DNA from: Pigmentibacter sp. JX0631
GTDB taxonomy: Bacteria; Bdellovibrionota_B; Oligoflexia; Silvanigrellales; Silvanigrellaceae
Assembly: GCF_029873255.1 (NCBI RefSeq)
Contig: NZ_CP123622.1
Location: forward strand, 2,269,001-2,333,000
Direction: 5' to 3'
DNA length: 64,000 nt
Shown here: positions 1 to 8,492 of the stretch, one piece after another
Layout: each line of letters opens with the position of its first letter
Numbering within the stretch: position 1 is the first letter of the stretch
Position numbers and translations under genes: made by a program
The notes under the pieces: model-generated
What the model was told of the DNA's origin: nothing
Seen by the model: only the letters and a program-made list of their open reading frames with translations
The model's database searches: none

Positions 1-751
1 TATCAGTTAAATAATTATTTACATAGTTATTTACATAGTCCCTAGAGCTTCCAGTTACTAAATTTCTTCCTGCTGCGCGGAGGTATTCTAAAAAGTCTTT
101 GACGTAGAAATTATTGTTACCTTCTGTTTTAGCACCACCAAAAGCAAAATTTAGAATTGGTAAGTGAGCGATTCTTTTTAGATAATCATTCCAAATAAAG
201 CCATCGGAAAATCTGCCATACCAAAAAGGATAAGCTGGCATGACTTTCATCCATCTTTTTAAATTTCCGGTATCGGAAAGACTATCACCAAATAAAACTA
301 CTTGTTTAATTTTTCCTTTTTTATTGTCATCTTTTAAAAAACGGATTGGATATTCATAAGCATTATAATTAGAAATACTAGCTTTAATGTCATAAAGTTT
401 GTAACTCTTTTTTGAGCGCCAGAAAAAAGTTCCTTTATTAATTGCATTTAAGCATTCTGCTTTAGCTTCTTCATAACTTTTGTCTTCAGCATAAAAGAAA
501 CCATCAACAATTTTTCCTTGCAATTTTACATATTCATTATTTGTTACGTTGGTTGCCCAAAAATAATTGCTAGCTGCTCCTGGTATTGCTGTGCTTGGAC
601 GCATTAAACTAGGATTATTACTATTTTCACCTCTATTTGTGTCATAATAGTAACAGGCCATGTAAAAGTCACTAGCTAAAGCTGAGGAAGAAGGAAATAG
701 AAAACTGAATAGGAAGTATTTTTTTATGAATTTACTTAGATGACAAAGCAT
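1..751 (-). CDS. GDSL phospholipase/acyltransferase, thermolabile-hemolysin-like (C-terminus cut by window)
   Basis: The first 250 residues of a secreted lipase are readable without interruption; the C-terminus lies beyond the window edge. An ATG at 749-751 is preceded by AAGGAG. Residues 1-27 form a signal peptide ending in ALA. A Cys/Tyr-rich N-terminal domain follows (about 28-148), then the SGNH/GDSL block I, VVLFGDSLSDTGN, with the nucleophile Ser157, and later GRFSDGFIWNDYL and FAFGGAK, matching blocks of Vibrio thermolabile hemolysin (lecithin-dependent hemolysin). That family hydrolyses or transfers acyl chains of phosphatidylcholine and is haemolytic. The His/Asp end of the triad is outside the window, so activity cannot be judged. 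It stands alone, followed upstream by a bidirectional hairpin. Confidence 0.85.
   Translation of the reverse strand, partial: MLCHLSKFIKKYFLFSFLFPSSSALASDFYMACYYYDTNRGENSNNPSLMRPSTAIPGAASNYFWATNVTNNEYVKLQGKIVDGFFYAEDKSYEEAKAECLNAINKGTFFWRSKKSYKLYDIKASISNYNAYEYPIRFLKDDNKKGKIKQVVLFGDSLSDTGNLKRWMKVMPAYPFWYGRFSDGFIWNDYLKRIAHLPILNFAFGGAKTEGNNNFYVKDFLEYLRAAGRNLVTGSSRDYVNNYVNNYLTD
15..38. repeat. 12-bp perfect tandem repeat inside the lipase gene
   Basis: TTATTTACATAG occurs twice in direct succession (15-26 and 27-38). In the lipase reading frame it encodes YVNN twice. It is in frame, so it lengthens the protein by four residues without breaking it. Confidence 0.8.
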
Positions 752-897
752 AATAACTCCTTCTTTTTGGCAAAAAGTTCTGCCACTTTTTGCAAAGCAA
801 CATTCATGCCAATTTGATGACAAAAAGATGAAGTAAATTATGTAAATGAATTAATTGACTGATTGGCTAAAATTTTATTGATTTTAGAAAAGGAAAA

Positions 898-932
898 AAA
901 CCACATTTTTCTTAAAAAGAAGAAGGTGGTTT
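898..932. terminator. Intrinsic terminator between the lipase promoter region and fadA
   Basis: Arms AAACCAC (898-904) and GTGGTTT (926-932) pair. On the minus strand the hairpin is followed by a run of T and it lies about 40 bases after the fadA stop, so it probably terminates fadNA. The T-rich flank on the other side allows bidirectional use. The rest of 752-970 shows no gene. Confidence 0.6.
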
Positions 933-970
933 ATTTTTTTTATGAAGAGTTCTTATTAAAAGGGAATATT

Positions 971-2164
971 TTAAACCATTTCTAATATTCCTGCTGCTCC
1001 CATTCCTGTTCCAATACACATGGTAACGACACCGTACTTCTTTTTATGTCTGCGCATGCCATGAAGAATTGTTGCTGTACGGATAGCGCCAGTTGCTCCC
1101 AAAGGATGTCCTAATGCAATAGCACCACCTAAAGGATTAACTATTTTAGGATCAAGCTCTAGATCTCTAATAACAGCAAGGCTTTGAGCGGCAAAAGCCT
1201 CGTTTAATTCAATCCAATCTATGTTACTTTGTTTTAGTCCAGCTTGTTTTAGTGCTTTTGGTAATGCTTCTTTGGGACCGATTCCCATGATTTCAGGAGG
1301 TACTCCTGCTACGGCAAAAGAAACAAATCTTGCAATAGGTTGGAGATGATATTTTTTGATTGCCCTTTCACTAGCCAGTAGGACAGCTCCAGCTCCATCA
1401 CTCATTTGTGAACTATTTCCTGCAGTAACACTTCCTCTTGCGGCAAAAACGGGGCGCAATTTTGCTAGAGCTTCCATTGTTGTGTCCGCTCTTGGACCTT
1501 CATCCGTTGTAATGACTTTGTTATTGGTGAGAATTTCTCCAATTCTGCCAGGAAGCGCTTCTGTGGTGGTAAACGGTAAAATTTCATCGTTAAACTCACC
1601 TTTTTTGATAGCCTCAATGGCACGTCGATGACTTTCATAAGCAAAGGCATCTTGATCTTCACGCGAAATTTTCCATTTATCTGCTACCTTTTCAGCAGTC
1701 ATTCCCATGCCAAAAGCAATTCCAATATTTTCATCTTTAAATATCGCAGGATTCATAACAACTTTATGGCCCATCATAGGGATGAGGCTCATGCTTTCTG
1801 TACCAGCAGCAACCATTAAATCAGCTTCGCCCATGCGAATGCGATCCGCAGCCATTGCTACAGCTTGAATACCTGAAGAACAAAATCTGTTGATTGTCAT
1901 TCCTGGTACTGCGTGTGGATATTTCGCAAGTAATAATGCAATACGCGCAACATTCATTCCTTGTTCTGCTTCTGGCATTGCGCAGCCAACTATTACATCG
2001 CTAATTTCAGCAGGATCCATTTCTGGATTTTTAATTAACAAACCTTTTAAACAATGGGCAAGTAAGTCGTCAGGTCTTGTCAATTTAAAGACTCCACGTG
2101 GCGCTTTGCCGACAGGTGTTCTAATTGCTGTACAAATATAAGCATCTTGAACTTGTTTTGACAT
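971..2164 (-). CDS. fadA: Acetyl-CoA acyltransferase (3-ketoacyl-CoA thiolase)
   Basis: Cleaves 3-ketoacyl-CoA with CoA in the last step of fatty-acid beta-oxidation, in the cytoplasm. The protein is 397 aa from the ATG at 2162-2164, which has AGGAG at good spacing; an upstream in-frame ATG would add a non-homologous, basic extension without a ribosome site. The active-site Cys95 lies in NRFCSSG, the catalytic His in GHPLGATG and the second Cys in CIGTGMGAAG near the C-terminus, all intact. It starts 14 bases after the fadN stop, giving the FadN-FadA pair known from Bacillus fadNAE. No acyl-CoA dehydrogenase is adjacent. Length and motifs are normal for degradative thiolases. Confidence 0.95.
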   Translation of the reverse strand: MSKQVQDAYICTAIRTPVGKAPRGVFKLTRPDDLLAHCLKGLLIKNPEMDPAEISDVIVGCAMPEAEQGMNVARIALLLAKYPHAVPGMTINRFCSSGIQAVAMAADRIRMGEADLMVAAGTESMSLIPMMGHKVVMNPAIFKDENIGIAFGMGMTAEKVADKWKISREDQDAFAYESHRRAIEAIKKGEFNDEILPFTTTEALPGRIGEILTNNKVITTDEGPRADTTMEALAKLRPVFAARGSVTAGNSSQMSDGAGAVLLASERAIKKYHLQPIARFVSFAVAGVPPEIMGIGPKEALPKALKQAGLKQSNIDWIELNEAFAAQSLAVIRDLELDPKIVNPLGGAIALGHPLGATGAIRTATILHGMRRHKKKYGVVTMCIGTGMGAAGILEMV

Positions 2165-2178
2165 GAACAGACTCCTTT

Positions 2179-4557
2179 TTAGTTTCTGAGAGGTTTTCCA
2201 TTTTTTAACATGTATTCGATTCTTTGTTGTGTTTTTTCGGTTTTGAGCAGTTCGATAAAGAAACGATATTCTAATTCTAGTAACCATTCATCAGAAACGC
2301 TGTTACCTTGTTCTATTTCTCCACCAGCAAGAATTGTTGCTACTTTAGATCCAATATTAAAATCATGCTCTGAAATAAAACCACCTGCTTGCATATTTAC
2401 TAATGCAGCTTTGAAAGTAGCAATTCCACCCTTTCCTGTTACGATAATATCTTTTGATTTTAAAGGTGGCCTGTATCCTGTTTCATACATTGCTTTTGCT
2501 TCTGCTATTGCAACATATAAAAGTTCATTTGGATTAAAGACAATGGTATCTGATGGGCGTAAATAACCAAGTTCTTTTGCATCTTCTGCACTTCGGGATA
2601 CTTTTGCCATTGCAATGTTTTCAAAATATTTTTGTAAGAATGGAAAGATGTTTCCACCTTTCGCATCTTTTGCAGCTCGTAAAGCGAATTCTTTACAACC
2701 ACCACCAGCAGGCAATAACCCGACCCCAACTTCTACAAGTCCCATGTATGTTTCTAAAGCTGCAACAGCTTTACTACAATGCATAACAAATTCACAGCCA
2801 CCGCCTAAAGCTAAGCCTTGTACAGCTGCTACTGTAGGAACAAGAGAATGTTTTAGTGTCATTGAAGCTTCTTGAAAACGCTTCACCATTTTTTCTAAGA
2901 TTGAAAAATTGTTACTTTGTAGAGCTTGAGTAACTTGTGTCAGATTTGCGCCTGCACTAAAAGGAGGTTCTGTTTGCCAAACCACTAAACCTTTTAATTT
3001 TTGCTCTGCAATTTTTACAGATTCAATCACTCCATCTAATACATCTGAACCAACAGCGTGCATTTTACTTTTAAATGAAAGTATTCCAATTTCATCATCT
3101 TTTGTCCAGAGACGAACTCCTTCATTTTCAAAAACTGTATCTCCATAACTATGTTTTTCACCTAAAACTTTTTCAGGATAGTATTGTCTTAAGTAAACGG
3201 GAAGTTGTCTTCTTGGAGCATTTGCATTAGTTGAGGGTGCGTAACTTCCTTCTGAAAAGTGAACGGCTACTCTGTTACTATCAGTTACCCATGTCGGTAA
3301 TGGAGTTTTTGTTAAAGCTTTTCCTGCTGAAATATCGCTTTGAATAGCTTCTGTAATCATTTTCCAACCAGCAGCTTGCCATGTTTCAAATGGTCCAAAA
3401 GTCCAACCGTAACCCCAACGTACAGCTAGGTCGAGATCTCTTGCATTTTCACAAATATCTTCTAAATGAACAGCGCAGTAATGAAATAAATCACGAAATA
3501 TAGCCCAAAGAAATTGGGCTTGTGGATGAGTTGATTTAATAATTTGTTTAAATTTCTCTGTAGGATCTTTTATTTTTAAAATTTCTTGGATGCTTGAGTC
3601 GAGTTCTTGATTACTTGTTCGATATCCTTGTTTTTCTAAATCGATTACTTGGATTTCTTTTCCTTCTTTTTTATAAACACCAGCCCCTACCTTTTGTCCA
3701 ATAGCCCCTTTAGAAATTAGAGCTTGAATCCAGTTTGGTACTTTAAAGAAATTATGCCAAGGATCATTAGGAAGTGTATCTCCCATGGTTTTTATGACAT
3801 GTGCTAATGTATCAATTCCAACAACATCAAGTGTTCTGTATGTAGCACTTTTTGCTCTACCTATTGCAGTTCCTGTAAGAGCATCGACTGTATCAAAACC
3901 TAATTTAAATTGTTCTGTATGATACATCGTAGCTAACATAGAAAAAACACCAATTCGATTTGCGATAAAATTTGGTGTGTCTTTCGCACGAACAACTCCT
4001 TTGCCTAAAGTAGTTGTTAAAAATGTTTCTAATTGATCTAATATTTTTGCATTAGTAGAATTTTGGGGAATAATTTCTACTAATGTCATATATCTTGGAG
4101 GATTAAAAAAATGAATTCCACAAAAATTTTGGCGCAGATGATTTGGCAAAGCTTCAGCCAGAGAATTAATTGAAAGACCAGAAGTATTTGTTGCAAAAAT
4201 TGCATGTTTTGCAATGTGGGAAGAAACTTTTTGATATAAATCTTTCTTCCAATCCATTCGTTCGCTAATTGCTTCAATAATAAGATCGCAATTTTCTAAT
4301 AAATCTAAATTTGTTTCATAATTTGCTGGAGTAATATAATTTACTTTTGATTTTACTGAAAAAGGAGTTGGTTCTAGCTTTTGCAAAAAGGCAAGTGATT
4401 TTTGCACAACGGCGTTTAGATTGCCATCCTTTCCTGGAAGATCAAATAATACCACGTCGACATTGGCATTTGCTAGATGCGCAGCAATTTGTGATCCCAT
4501 AACCCCAGAGCCTAAAACAGCTACTTTTCGAACTAAGAAACGATCTTCGTTTACCAT
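2179..4557 (-). CDS. fadN: 3-hydroxyacyl-CoA dehydrogenase / enoyl-CoA hydratase fusion
   Basis: Bifunctional beta-oxidation enzyme of 792 aa. The order is dehydrogenase first, then hydratase: an N-terminal Rossmann fold with GSGVMGSQIAAHLA, the dehydrogenase C-domains (about 185-420), then a crotonase fold with GLALGGGCEFVMHC at about 590-610. This is the order of Bacillus FadN and the reverse of E. coli FadB. The ATG at 4555-4557 has GAGG six bases upstream; an ATG four codons earlier lacks a ribosome site. It forms an operon with fadA. The upstream region (4558-4707) is shared with a divergent transporter gene, which could link uptake and oxidation, although the transporter substrate is unknown. 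Confidence 0.93.
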   Translation of the reverse strand: MVNEDRFLVRKVAVLGSGVMGSQIAAHLANANVDVVLFDLPGKDGNLNAVVQKSLAFLQKLEPTPFSVKSKVNYITPANYETNLDLLENCDLIIEAISERMDWKKDLYQKVSSHIAKHAIFATNTSGLSINSLAEALPNHLRQNFCGIHFFNPPRYMTLVEIIPQNSTNAKILDQLETFLTTTLGKGVVRAKDTPNFIANRIGVFSMLATMYHTEQFKLGFDTVDALTGTAIGRAKSATYRTLDVVGIDTLAHVIKTMGDTLPNDPWHNFFKVPNWIQALISKGAIGQKVGAGVYKKEGKEIQVIDLEKQGYRTSNQELDSSIQEILKIKDPTEKFKQIIKSTHPQAQFLWAIFRDLFHYCAVHLEDICENARDLDLAVRWGYGWTFGPFETWQAAGWKMITEAIQSDISAGKALTKTPLPTWVTDSNRVAVHFSEGSYAPSTNANAPRRQLPVYLRQYYPEKVLGEKHSYGDTVFENEGVRLWTKDDEIGILSFKSKMHAVGSDVLDGVIESVKIAEQKLKGLVVWQTEPPFSAGANLTQVTQALQSNNFSILEKMVKRFQEASMTLKHSLVPTVAAVQGLALGGGCEFVMHCSKAVAALETYMGLVEVGVGLLPAGGGCKEFALRAAKDAKGGNIFPFLQKYFENIAMAKVSRSAEDAKELGYLRPSDTIVFNPNELLYVAIAEAKAMYETGYRPPLKSKDIIVTGKGGIATFKAALVNMQAGGFISEHDFNIGSKVATILAGGEIEQGNSVSDEWLLELEYRFFIELLKTEKTQQRIEYMLKNGKPLRN

Positions 4558-4707
4558 TTTTAACCTCATAATTAAAACGTAACAGAAACAAATACTACTT
4601 CTAGGTTGCGCTGGAGTTTAAACTTTTAAATAACTTTTGACAATATTTAATTAAGTAAAAGAAAAGAAATGGTAAAATATATTTATTTAAAATTATTGGA
4701 GGAATAA

Positions 4708-6000
4708 ATGGTAAGTTTTAAGTTAAAATCAACATCTAATATTTTTCTTACTGTTCTGGGAAGCGGAATTGGGAATGTTGTTGAATGGTATAGTTTTTTA
4801 GCTTATGCCTATTTAACCCCAGTTTTATCTAAACTTTTTTTTCCTGATGTAAATGAAAAAAAAAGCATCATTTATGTTTTTTTAATTTTTGCAATTGGTT
4901 TTTTAGCAAGACCTTTTGGGGCAATTTTTTTTGGATATTTAGGAGATAAAATTGGCAGAAGAATGACCTTGATCACTTCTCAATCGCTTATGGCAATTCC
5001 TAGTTTGTTGATCTGTTTAATTCCTACACACGAGCAAATAGGTTTTTCAGCAGCTATTTTACTTTCTATTCTTAGATTTATTCAAGGTTTTTCTATTGCA
5101 GGTGAATATACAACTTCTCTTTGTTATATTTCTGAAATGAGTCCAAAAAATAAACGAGGTTTATACACTAGTACTGTTCCTTCTAGTACTGCAATTGGAA
5201 TTCTTTTAAGTTCATTTATTACTTTAGCAATTATTCACTACTTTGAATCAAACAATACATTGTATACTTATGGTTGGAGAATTAGCTTTTTTATTGGATT
5301 TCTCTTAAACTTAGTCGTCATTTTTATAAGACTTATGTTAAAAGAAAGTACTGCATATACCAGTCAAAAAAAAGAATTAGGGAAAATCACACCGAAGAAA
5401 TTTCTCTCGCTTTTGGTAAAAAAAGATGTTTTAAAAGTTGTACTTTCAGTTGTTTTAATGGTTGTTGCTTATGCTTATTTTTATCAATTAGTATATATTT
5501 GGAATCCTACATTTTTAGAAAAATTTATGAATAAATCAAGTGATTTTGCTTTGTTTATTAATGGTACTTTTATGATAGTTTTTGCTGTTTGCATCATACT
5601 AGGTGGATATTTGTCAGATAAAGTAGGAAGAAAAAAAGTAATAATCTTATCTTCAGCTGCAATTATTTTATTTTTTGGCCCTTTATTTTATATATTAAAA
5701 ACTGAAAATACTGACTTATATATTTATCTATATATGACTTTTCTTTCTATTTTCTTTGGTTTTTACGTAGGTTCATCAAGTACACTATTTGCTGAAATAT
5801 TTGACATAAAAATTAGATCAACTGCATTGTCTTTATCTTACAACATTCCTTATGCAATTGTTGGTGGTTTAACACCTGCATTATTATCTTATGTTTTGTT
5901 TAATTTCAATTATTTGCTAATCGTTCTTATAACTGCAATTATTATGTTTATTGCTTTTGTTACAGCAGTAAAGGTTAAAGAAACATATAAAAAATATTAG
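4708..6000 (+). CDS. MFS transporter, metabolite:H+ symporter (MHS/ProP-like) type
   Basis: A 430-aa inner-membrane protein with about 12 hydrophobic segments. The MHS-subfamily signatures are clear: GNVVEWYSFLAYAYL in the first helix, ARPFGAIFFGYLGDKIGRR in the 2-3 loop, RFIQGFSIAGEY in helix 4 and GYLSDKVGRKK in the central repeat of the loop. Relatives carry proline/betaine, citrate, shikimate or dicarboxylates with protons; substrate cannot be told here. GGAGG precedes the ATG. It is divergent from fadN and ends 2 bases before the stop of the convergent CZB gene, without a visible terminator. Confidence 0.9.
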   Translation: MVSFKLKSTSNIFLTVLGSGIGNVVEWYSFLAYAYLTPVLSKLFFPDVNEKKSIIYVFLIFAIGFLARPFGAIFFGYLGDKIGRRMTLITSQSLMAIPSLLICLIPTHEQIGFSAAILLSILRFIQGFSIAGEYTTSLCYISEMSPKNKRGLYTSTVPSSTAIGILLSSFITLAIIHYFESNNTLYTYGWRISFFIGFLLNLVVIFIRLMLKESTAYTSQKKELGKITPKKFLSLLVKKDVLKVVLSVVLMVVAYAYFYQLVYIWNPTFLEKFMNKSSDFALFINGTFMIVFAVCIILGGYLSDKVGRKKVIILSSAAIILFFGPLFYILKTENTDLYIYLYMTFLSIFFGFYVGSSSTLFAEIFDIKIRSTALSLSYNIPYAIVGGLTPALLSYVLFNFNYLLIVLITAIIMFIAFVTAVKVKETYKKY

Positions 6001-6002
6001 TT

Positions 6003-6353
6003 TTATACAAGTAAATGCTGGATAGACATTAAAGCGGCAATTACTTGTTGTGATAAAGTATTAAATTTGGAATTTTTTCCTATAATTTCGTCTTCTGAGA
6101 ATTTTTCACCATTATGAATTCGAGAAACAATATTTCCTGCTTCTGAATGAAAATCAGCATGAATGGTTTTTAATTTTTTAAAATTATTATTACTTGAAAA
6201 TTTATTTTCCATTGAGTAAATCCATTTTCCTAAGTCACATAAGTTGTCTTTACAAATATCATCAGATTTTAAAGAATTATCAGGATTTTTTAGGTAATTT
6301 ACAAGTTTTACTTTCCAACTGGAATGCGCTTTAACTGCTTCATCATAATTCAT
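6003..6353 (-). CDS. Stand-alone CZB (chemoreceptor zinc-binding) domain protein
   Basis: A 116-aa helical cytoplasmic protein made of essentially one CZB domain. The His-Cys-His-His zinc pattern is visible: His10 (HSSW), Cys39 in CDLGKW, and His65/His69 in HADFH. CZB domains usually sit at the C-terminus of chemoreceptors or diguanylate cyclases and sense zinc or hypochlorite through the Cys-zinc site. Here there is no partner domain and no chemotaxis gene nearby, so it may act in trans. AGGA lies seven bases before the ATG. It is monocistronic and convergent with the transporter. Confidence 0.85.
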   Translation of the reverse strand: MNYDEAVKAHSSWKVKLVNYLKNPDNSLKSDDICKDNLCDLGKWIYSMENKFSSNNNFKKLKTIHADFHSEAGNIVSRIHNGEKFSEDEIIGKNSKFNTLSQQVIAALMSIQHLLV

Positions 6354-6520
6354 AAGGTAATCCTATATTAAAAGATCAAAGCTTTTATGAAGATTCCTTA
6401 ATTATATAGGATATTATTTTTAATTCAAATGCAGAAAAGAAAATTTTGGTATTATGATATTGAAATTTTAAAGTTTAGGTAGCTATGAATTTGAGAAAAA
6501 AATTACTTTATGGAATAGAA

Positions 6521-6877
6521 TTATTCCATAAAGTAAGAAAACAGGCGTTTTTGAATTTTGTTTCGTAAATTTTCAGGAACAGTTCCTATTTTTCTAGTAA
6601 AAATATTTTTTTGTATTGTTAGGATATGATCACAAGTTATATAAGATTCGCAAAATAAACCAGTTTCTTTATTGCCATCAATAGAAATAGCAGAGTAGTT
6701 ACCTGTACTATTCAGTAGAATAGGTAAAATAGTTGGTGCGTGATAAGTATCTAAAAAATTTTGTCCTGTAACAACTACACAGTAAGTAAAATCATTTTTA
6801 TCTTCTGAAAATTGAGTTAAAGTTACTGGATCGGTAATTTTTGATAAATCTACTCGCCATATTTCCCATTGTCTCAT
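6521..6877 (-). CDS. Solitary MazF/PemK-like protein
   Basis: A 118-aa protein resembling the MazF/PemK (CcdB-fold) toxin family: N-terminal GEIWRVDL-like start (WEIWRVDLS), a central strand pair YCVVVTGQN and TILPILLNSTGN, then TGLFCESYITCDHILTIQKN and IGTVPENLRNKIQKRL. MazF toxins cleave RNA. The RP of the usual RPVVVV strand is replaced by TYCVVV, so activity may be altered. No antitoxin-like ORF precedes it (6878-7232 carries none) and none follows, unlike normal toxin-antitoxin operons. AAGGAA precedes the ATG. Family membership is by motif pattern and moderately certain. Confidence 0.65.
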   Translation of the reverse strand: MRQWEIWRVDLSKITDPVTLTQFSEDKNDFTYCVVVTGQNFLDTYHAPTILPILLNSTGNYSAISIDGNKETGLFCESYITCDHILTIQKNIFTRKIGTVPENLRNKIQKRLFSYFME

Positions 6878-7232
6878 AATTATTTTCCTTTTAAAGGTAT
6901 GCTAGAATAAGGTACTAGCCTGAAAAAAAGTAGCAAAAAGTATATTTAATGTCATTAATAATTAATATTGGTATGAAATAAAATCTTTATTGATAATAGA
7001 TACTTCTTCTTTTCTTCATTTTATTGTCATAAAAAATCAATCAATTTCTAATATTTTGTTACATAAATTCGATGAAATAAATTATTTTTGTTGGTTGATT
7101 GCTTTGCTTAACTTTATTTTGTATTTATTTTAATAATTTCAAATAGTTAAAAAATATAGGTTTTTTTCTTCGCTCTTGGTATGAATATATTTTAAGTATT
7201 GAGGGTTTCTAATTCGTCTTCGAAGGAGCATC
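6878..7232. other. Non-coding AT-rich spacer
   Basis: This 355-base spacer separates the divergent MazF-like and flavoprotein genes. I read both strands and see no ORF with a plausible ribosome site, no tRNA and no strong hairpin. It must hold the two divergent promoters, but I cannot place them with confidence. AAGGAG at its right end is the ribosome site of the next gene. Confidence 0.5.
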
Positions 7233-8492
7233 ATGCAAGAGTTTGATTTAATTGTAATTGGTGGTGGGGCAGCTGGTTTTTTTGGAGCTATTTCCTGCGC
7301 TGAAAAATGCGAGTCTGACCCAAAACCTAAGATTTTGATCTTAGAAGCTACTAATAGGGTTTTAACCAAAGTAAAAGTATCTGGCGGTGGGCGTTGTAAT
7401 GTTACCCATCATCAATTTGAAGCCAAATTATTAGTCCAAAATTATCCAAGAGGGCAAAAAGAACTCTTAGGACCTTTTCATAAATTCCAGCCAAAAGATA
7501 CGGTAAATTGGTTTGCTGAACATGGTGTTACTTTAAAAGCCGAAGATGATGGAAGAATGTTTCCAACTTCAAATAACTCTCAAACAATTATTGATTGTTT
7601 AGAAAGAACTGCAAGTCAATTATCTATTTCGCTTAAGAAAAATTCTCTTGTGGTTGATATTAAAAAAAATGCCTCAGATTTATTTTTCCTTGAAACAAAA
7701 TCTGGAGATAAATTTATTAGTAAAAAAATCTTAATTGCAACTGGTAGCGCTCCTTTTGGAGTAAAATTAGCTGAAATATTGGGACATAATTTAGTTTCTC
7801 CTGTTCCATCACTATTTACTTTTGAAATTTCAAATCCTTTAATTAAAGAATTATCTGGAACAAGTTTTCAAAATGTGCAGTTGGATTTAAAAGTAGGTGA
7901 AAAAGTTTTTCACCAGAAAGGGCCTTGTTTAATAACGCATTGGGGGCTTAGTGGACCTGCCGTATTAAAATTATCAGCATTTGCTGCAAGAGAACTTTTT
8001 CAGACAAATTATAAAGCTGAATTAATTGTTAATTGGGAACAAGGTCTTTCTTTCGAAAAAGCCATTTTAAATATTGAAAAAATTAAGAAAATTCATCCCA
8101 AAAAGAAAATAGTGAACGAAAACCCTTTTTCATTTAGCAAAAGATTTTGGGATTCATTATTACTTTATTTAAATATAGATGAAAACTTAATATATGCGGA
8201 TTTAAATAAAAAAAGTATTATGGATATTGCAAAAGCAGTAACTGCAACAAAATTATTTGTTAATGGAAAAGGAGTTTTTAAAGAAGAATTTGTTACAGCA
8301 GGAGGAGTTAGCCGAGAAGAAATAGATTTTCGTACACTGGAAAGTAAACTTGTTAAAGGATTGTATTTTGCTGGAGAAATTCTTGATGTAGACGGAATTA
8401 CTGGCGGGTTTAATTTTCAAAATGCATGGACAGGAAGCTGGTTAGCCGGGAATGATATAGCTAAAAAATTGTTGGAAAAAAGTTCTACTTAA
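7233..8492 (+). CDS. NAD(P)/FAD-dependent oxidoreductase, HI0933/YhiN family
   Basis: A 419-aa flavoprotein. FAD-binding starts at residue 5 with LIVIGGGAAGFFGAI, followed by the family mark KVKVSGGGRCNVTH at about 47-60 and a C-terminal GGVSREEIDFRTLESKLVKGLYFAGE ... DVDGITGGFNFQNAW block that closes the FAD site. The HI0933/YhiN (BaiN-like) family is widespread; its physiological substrate is unsettled, and names such as aminoacetone oxidase are used loosely. AAGGAG sits four bases before the ATG. Its end overlaps by 8 bases the end of the convergent solute-binding gene. Confidence 0.92.
   Translation: MQEFDLIVIGGGAAGFFGAISCAEKCESDPKPKILILEATNRVLTKVKVSGGGRCNVTHHQFEAKLLVQNYPRGQKELLGPFHKFQPKDTVNWFAEHGVTLKAEDDGRMFPTSNNSQTIIDCLERTASQLSISLKKNSLVVDIKKNASDLFFLETKSGDKFISKKILIATGSAPFGVKLAEILGHNLVSPVPSLFTFEISNPLIKELSGTSFQNVQLDLKVGEKVFHQKGPCLITHWGLSGPAVLKLSAFAARELFQTNYKAELIVNWEQGLSFEKAILNIEKIKKIHPKKKIVNENPFSFSKRFWDSLLLYLNIDENLIYADLNKKSIMDIAKAVTATKLFVNGKGVFKEEFVTAGGVSREEIDFRTLESKLVKGLYFAGEILDVDGITGGFNFQNAWTGSWLAGNDIAKKLLEKSST

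Noticed and set aside
2210-2875. Several plus-strand ORFs opposite fadN
   Set aside because: All are antisense shadows of a well-supported gene.
4637-4678. TTGACA at 4637 followed by TAAAAT at 4673 as promoter of the MFS gene
   Set aside because: The spacing is about 30 bases, too long for sigma70.
7139-7369. Minus-strand ORF opposite the start of the flavoprotein gene
   Set aside because: Antisense to a clear gene and without family resemblance.
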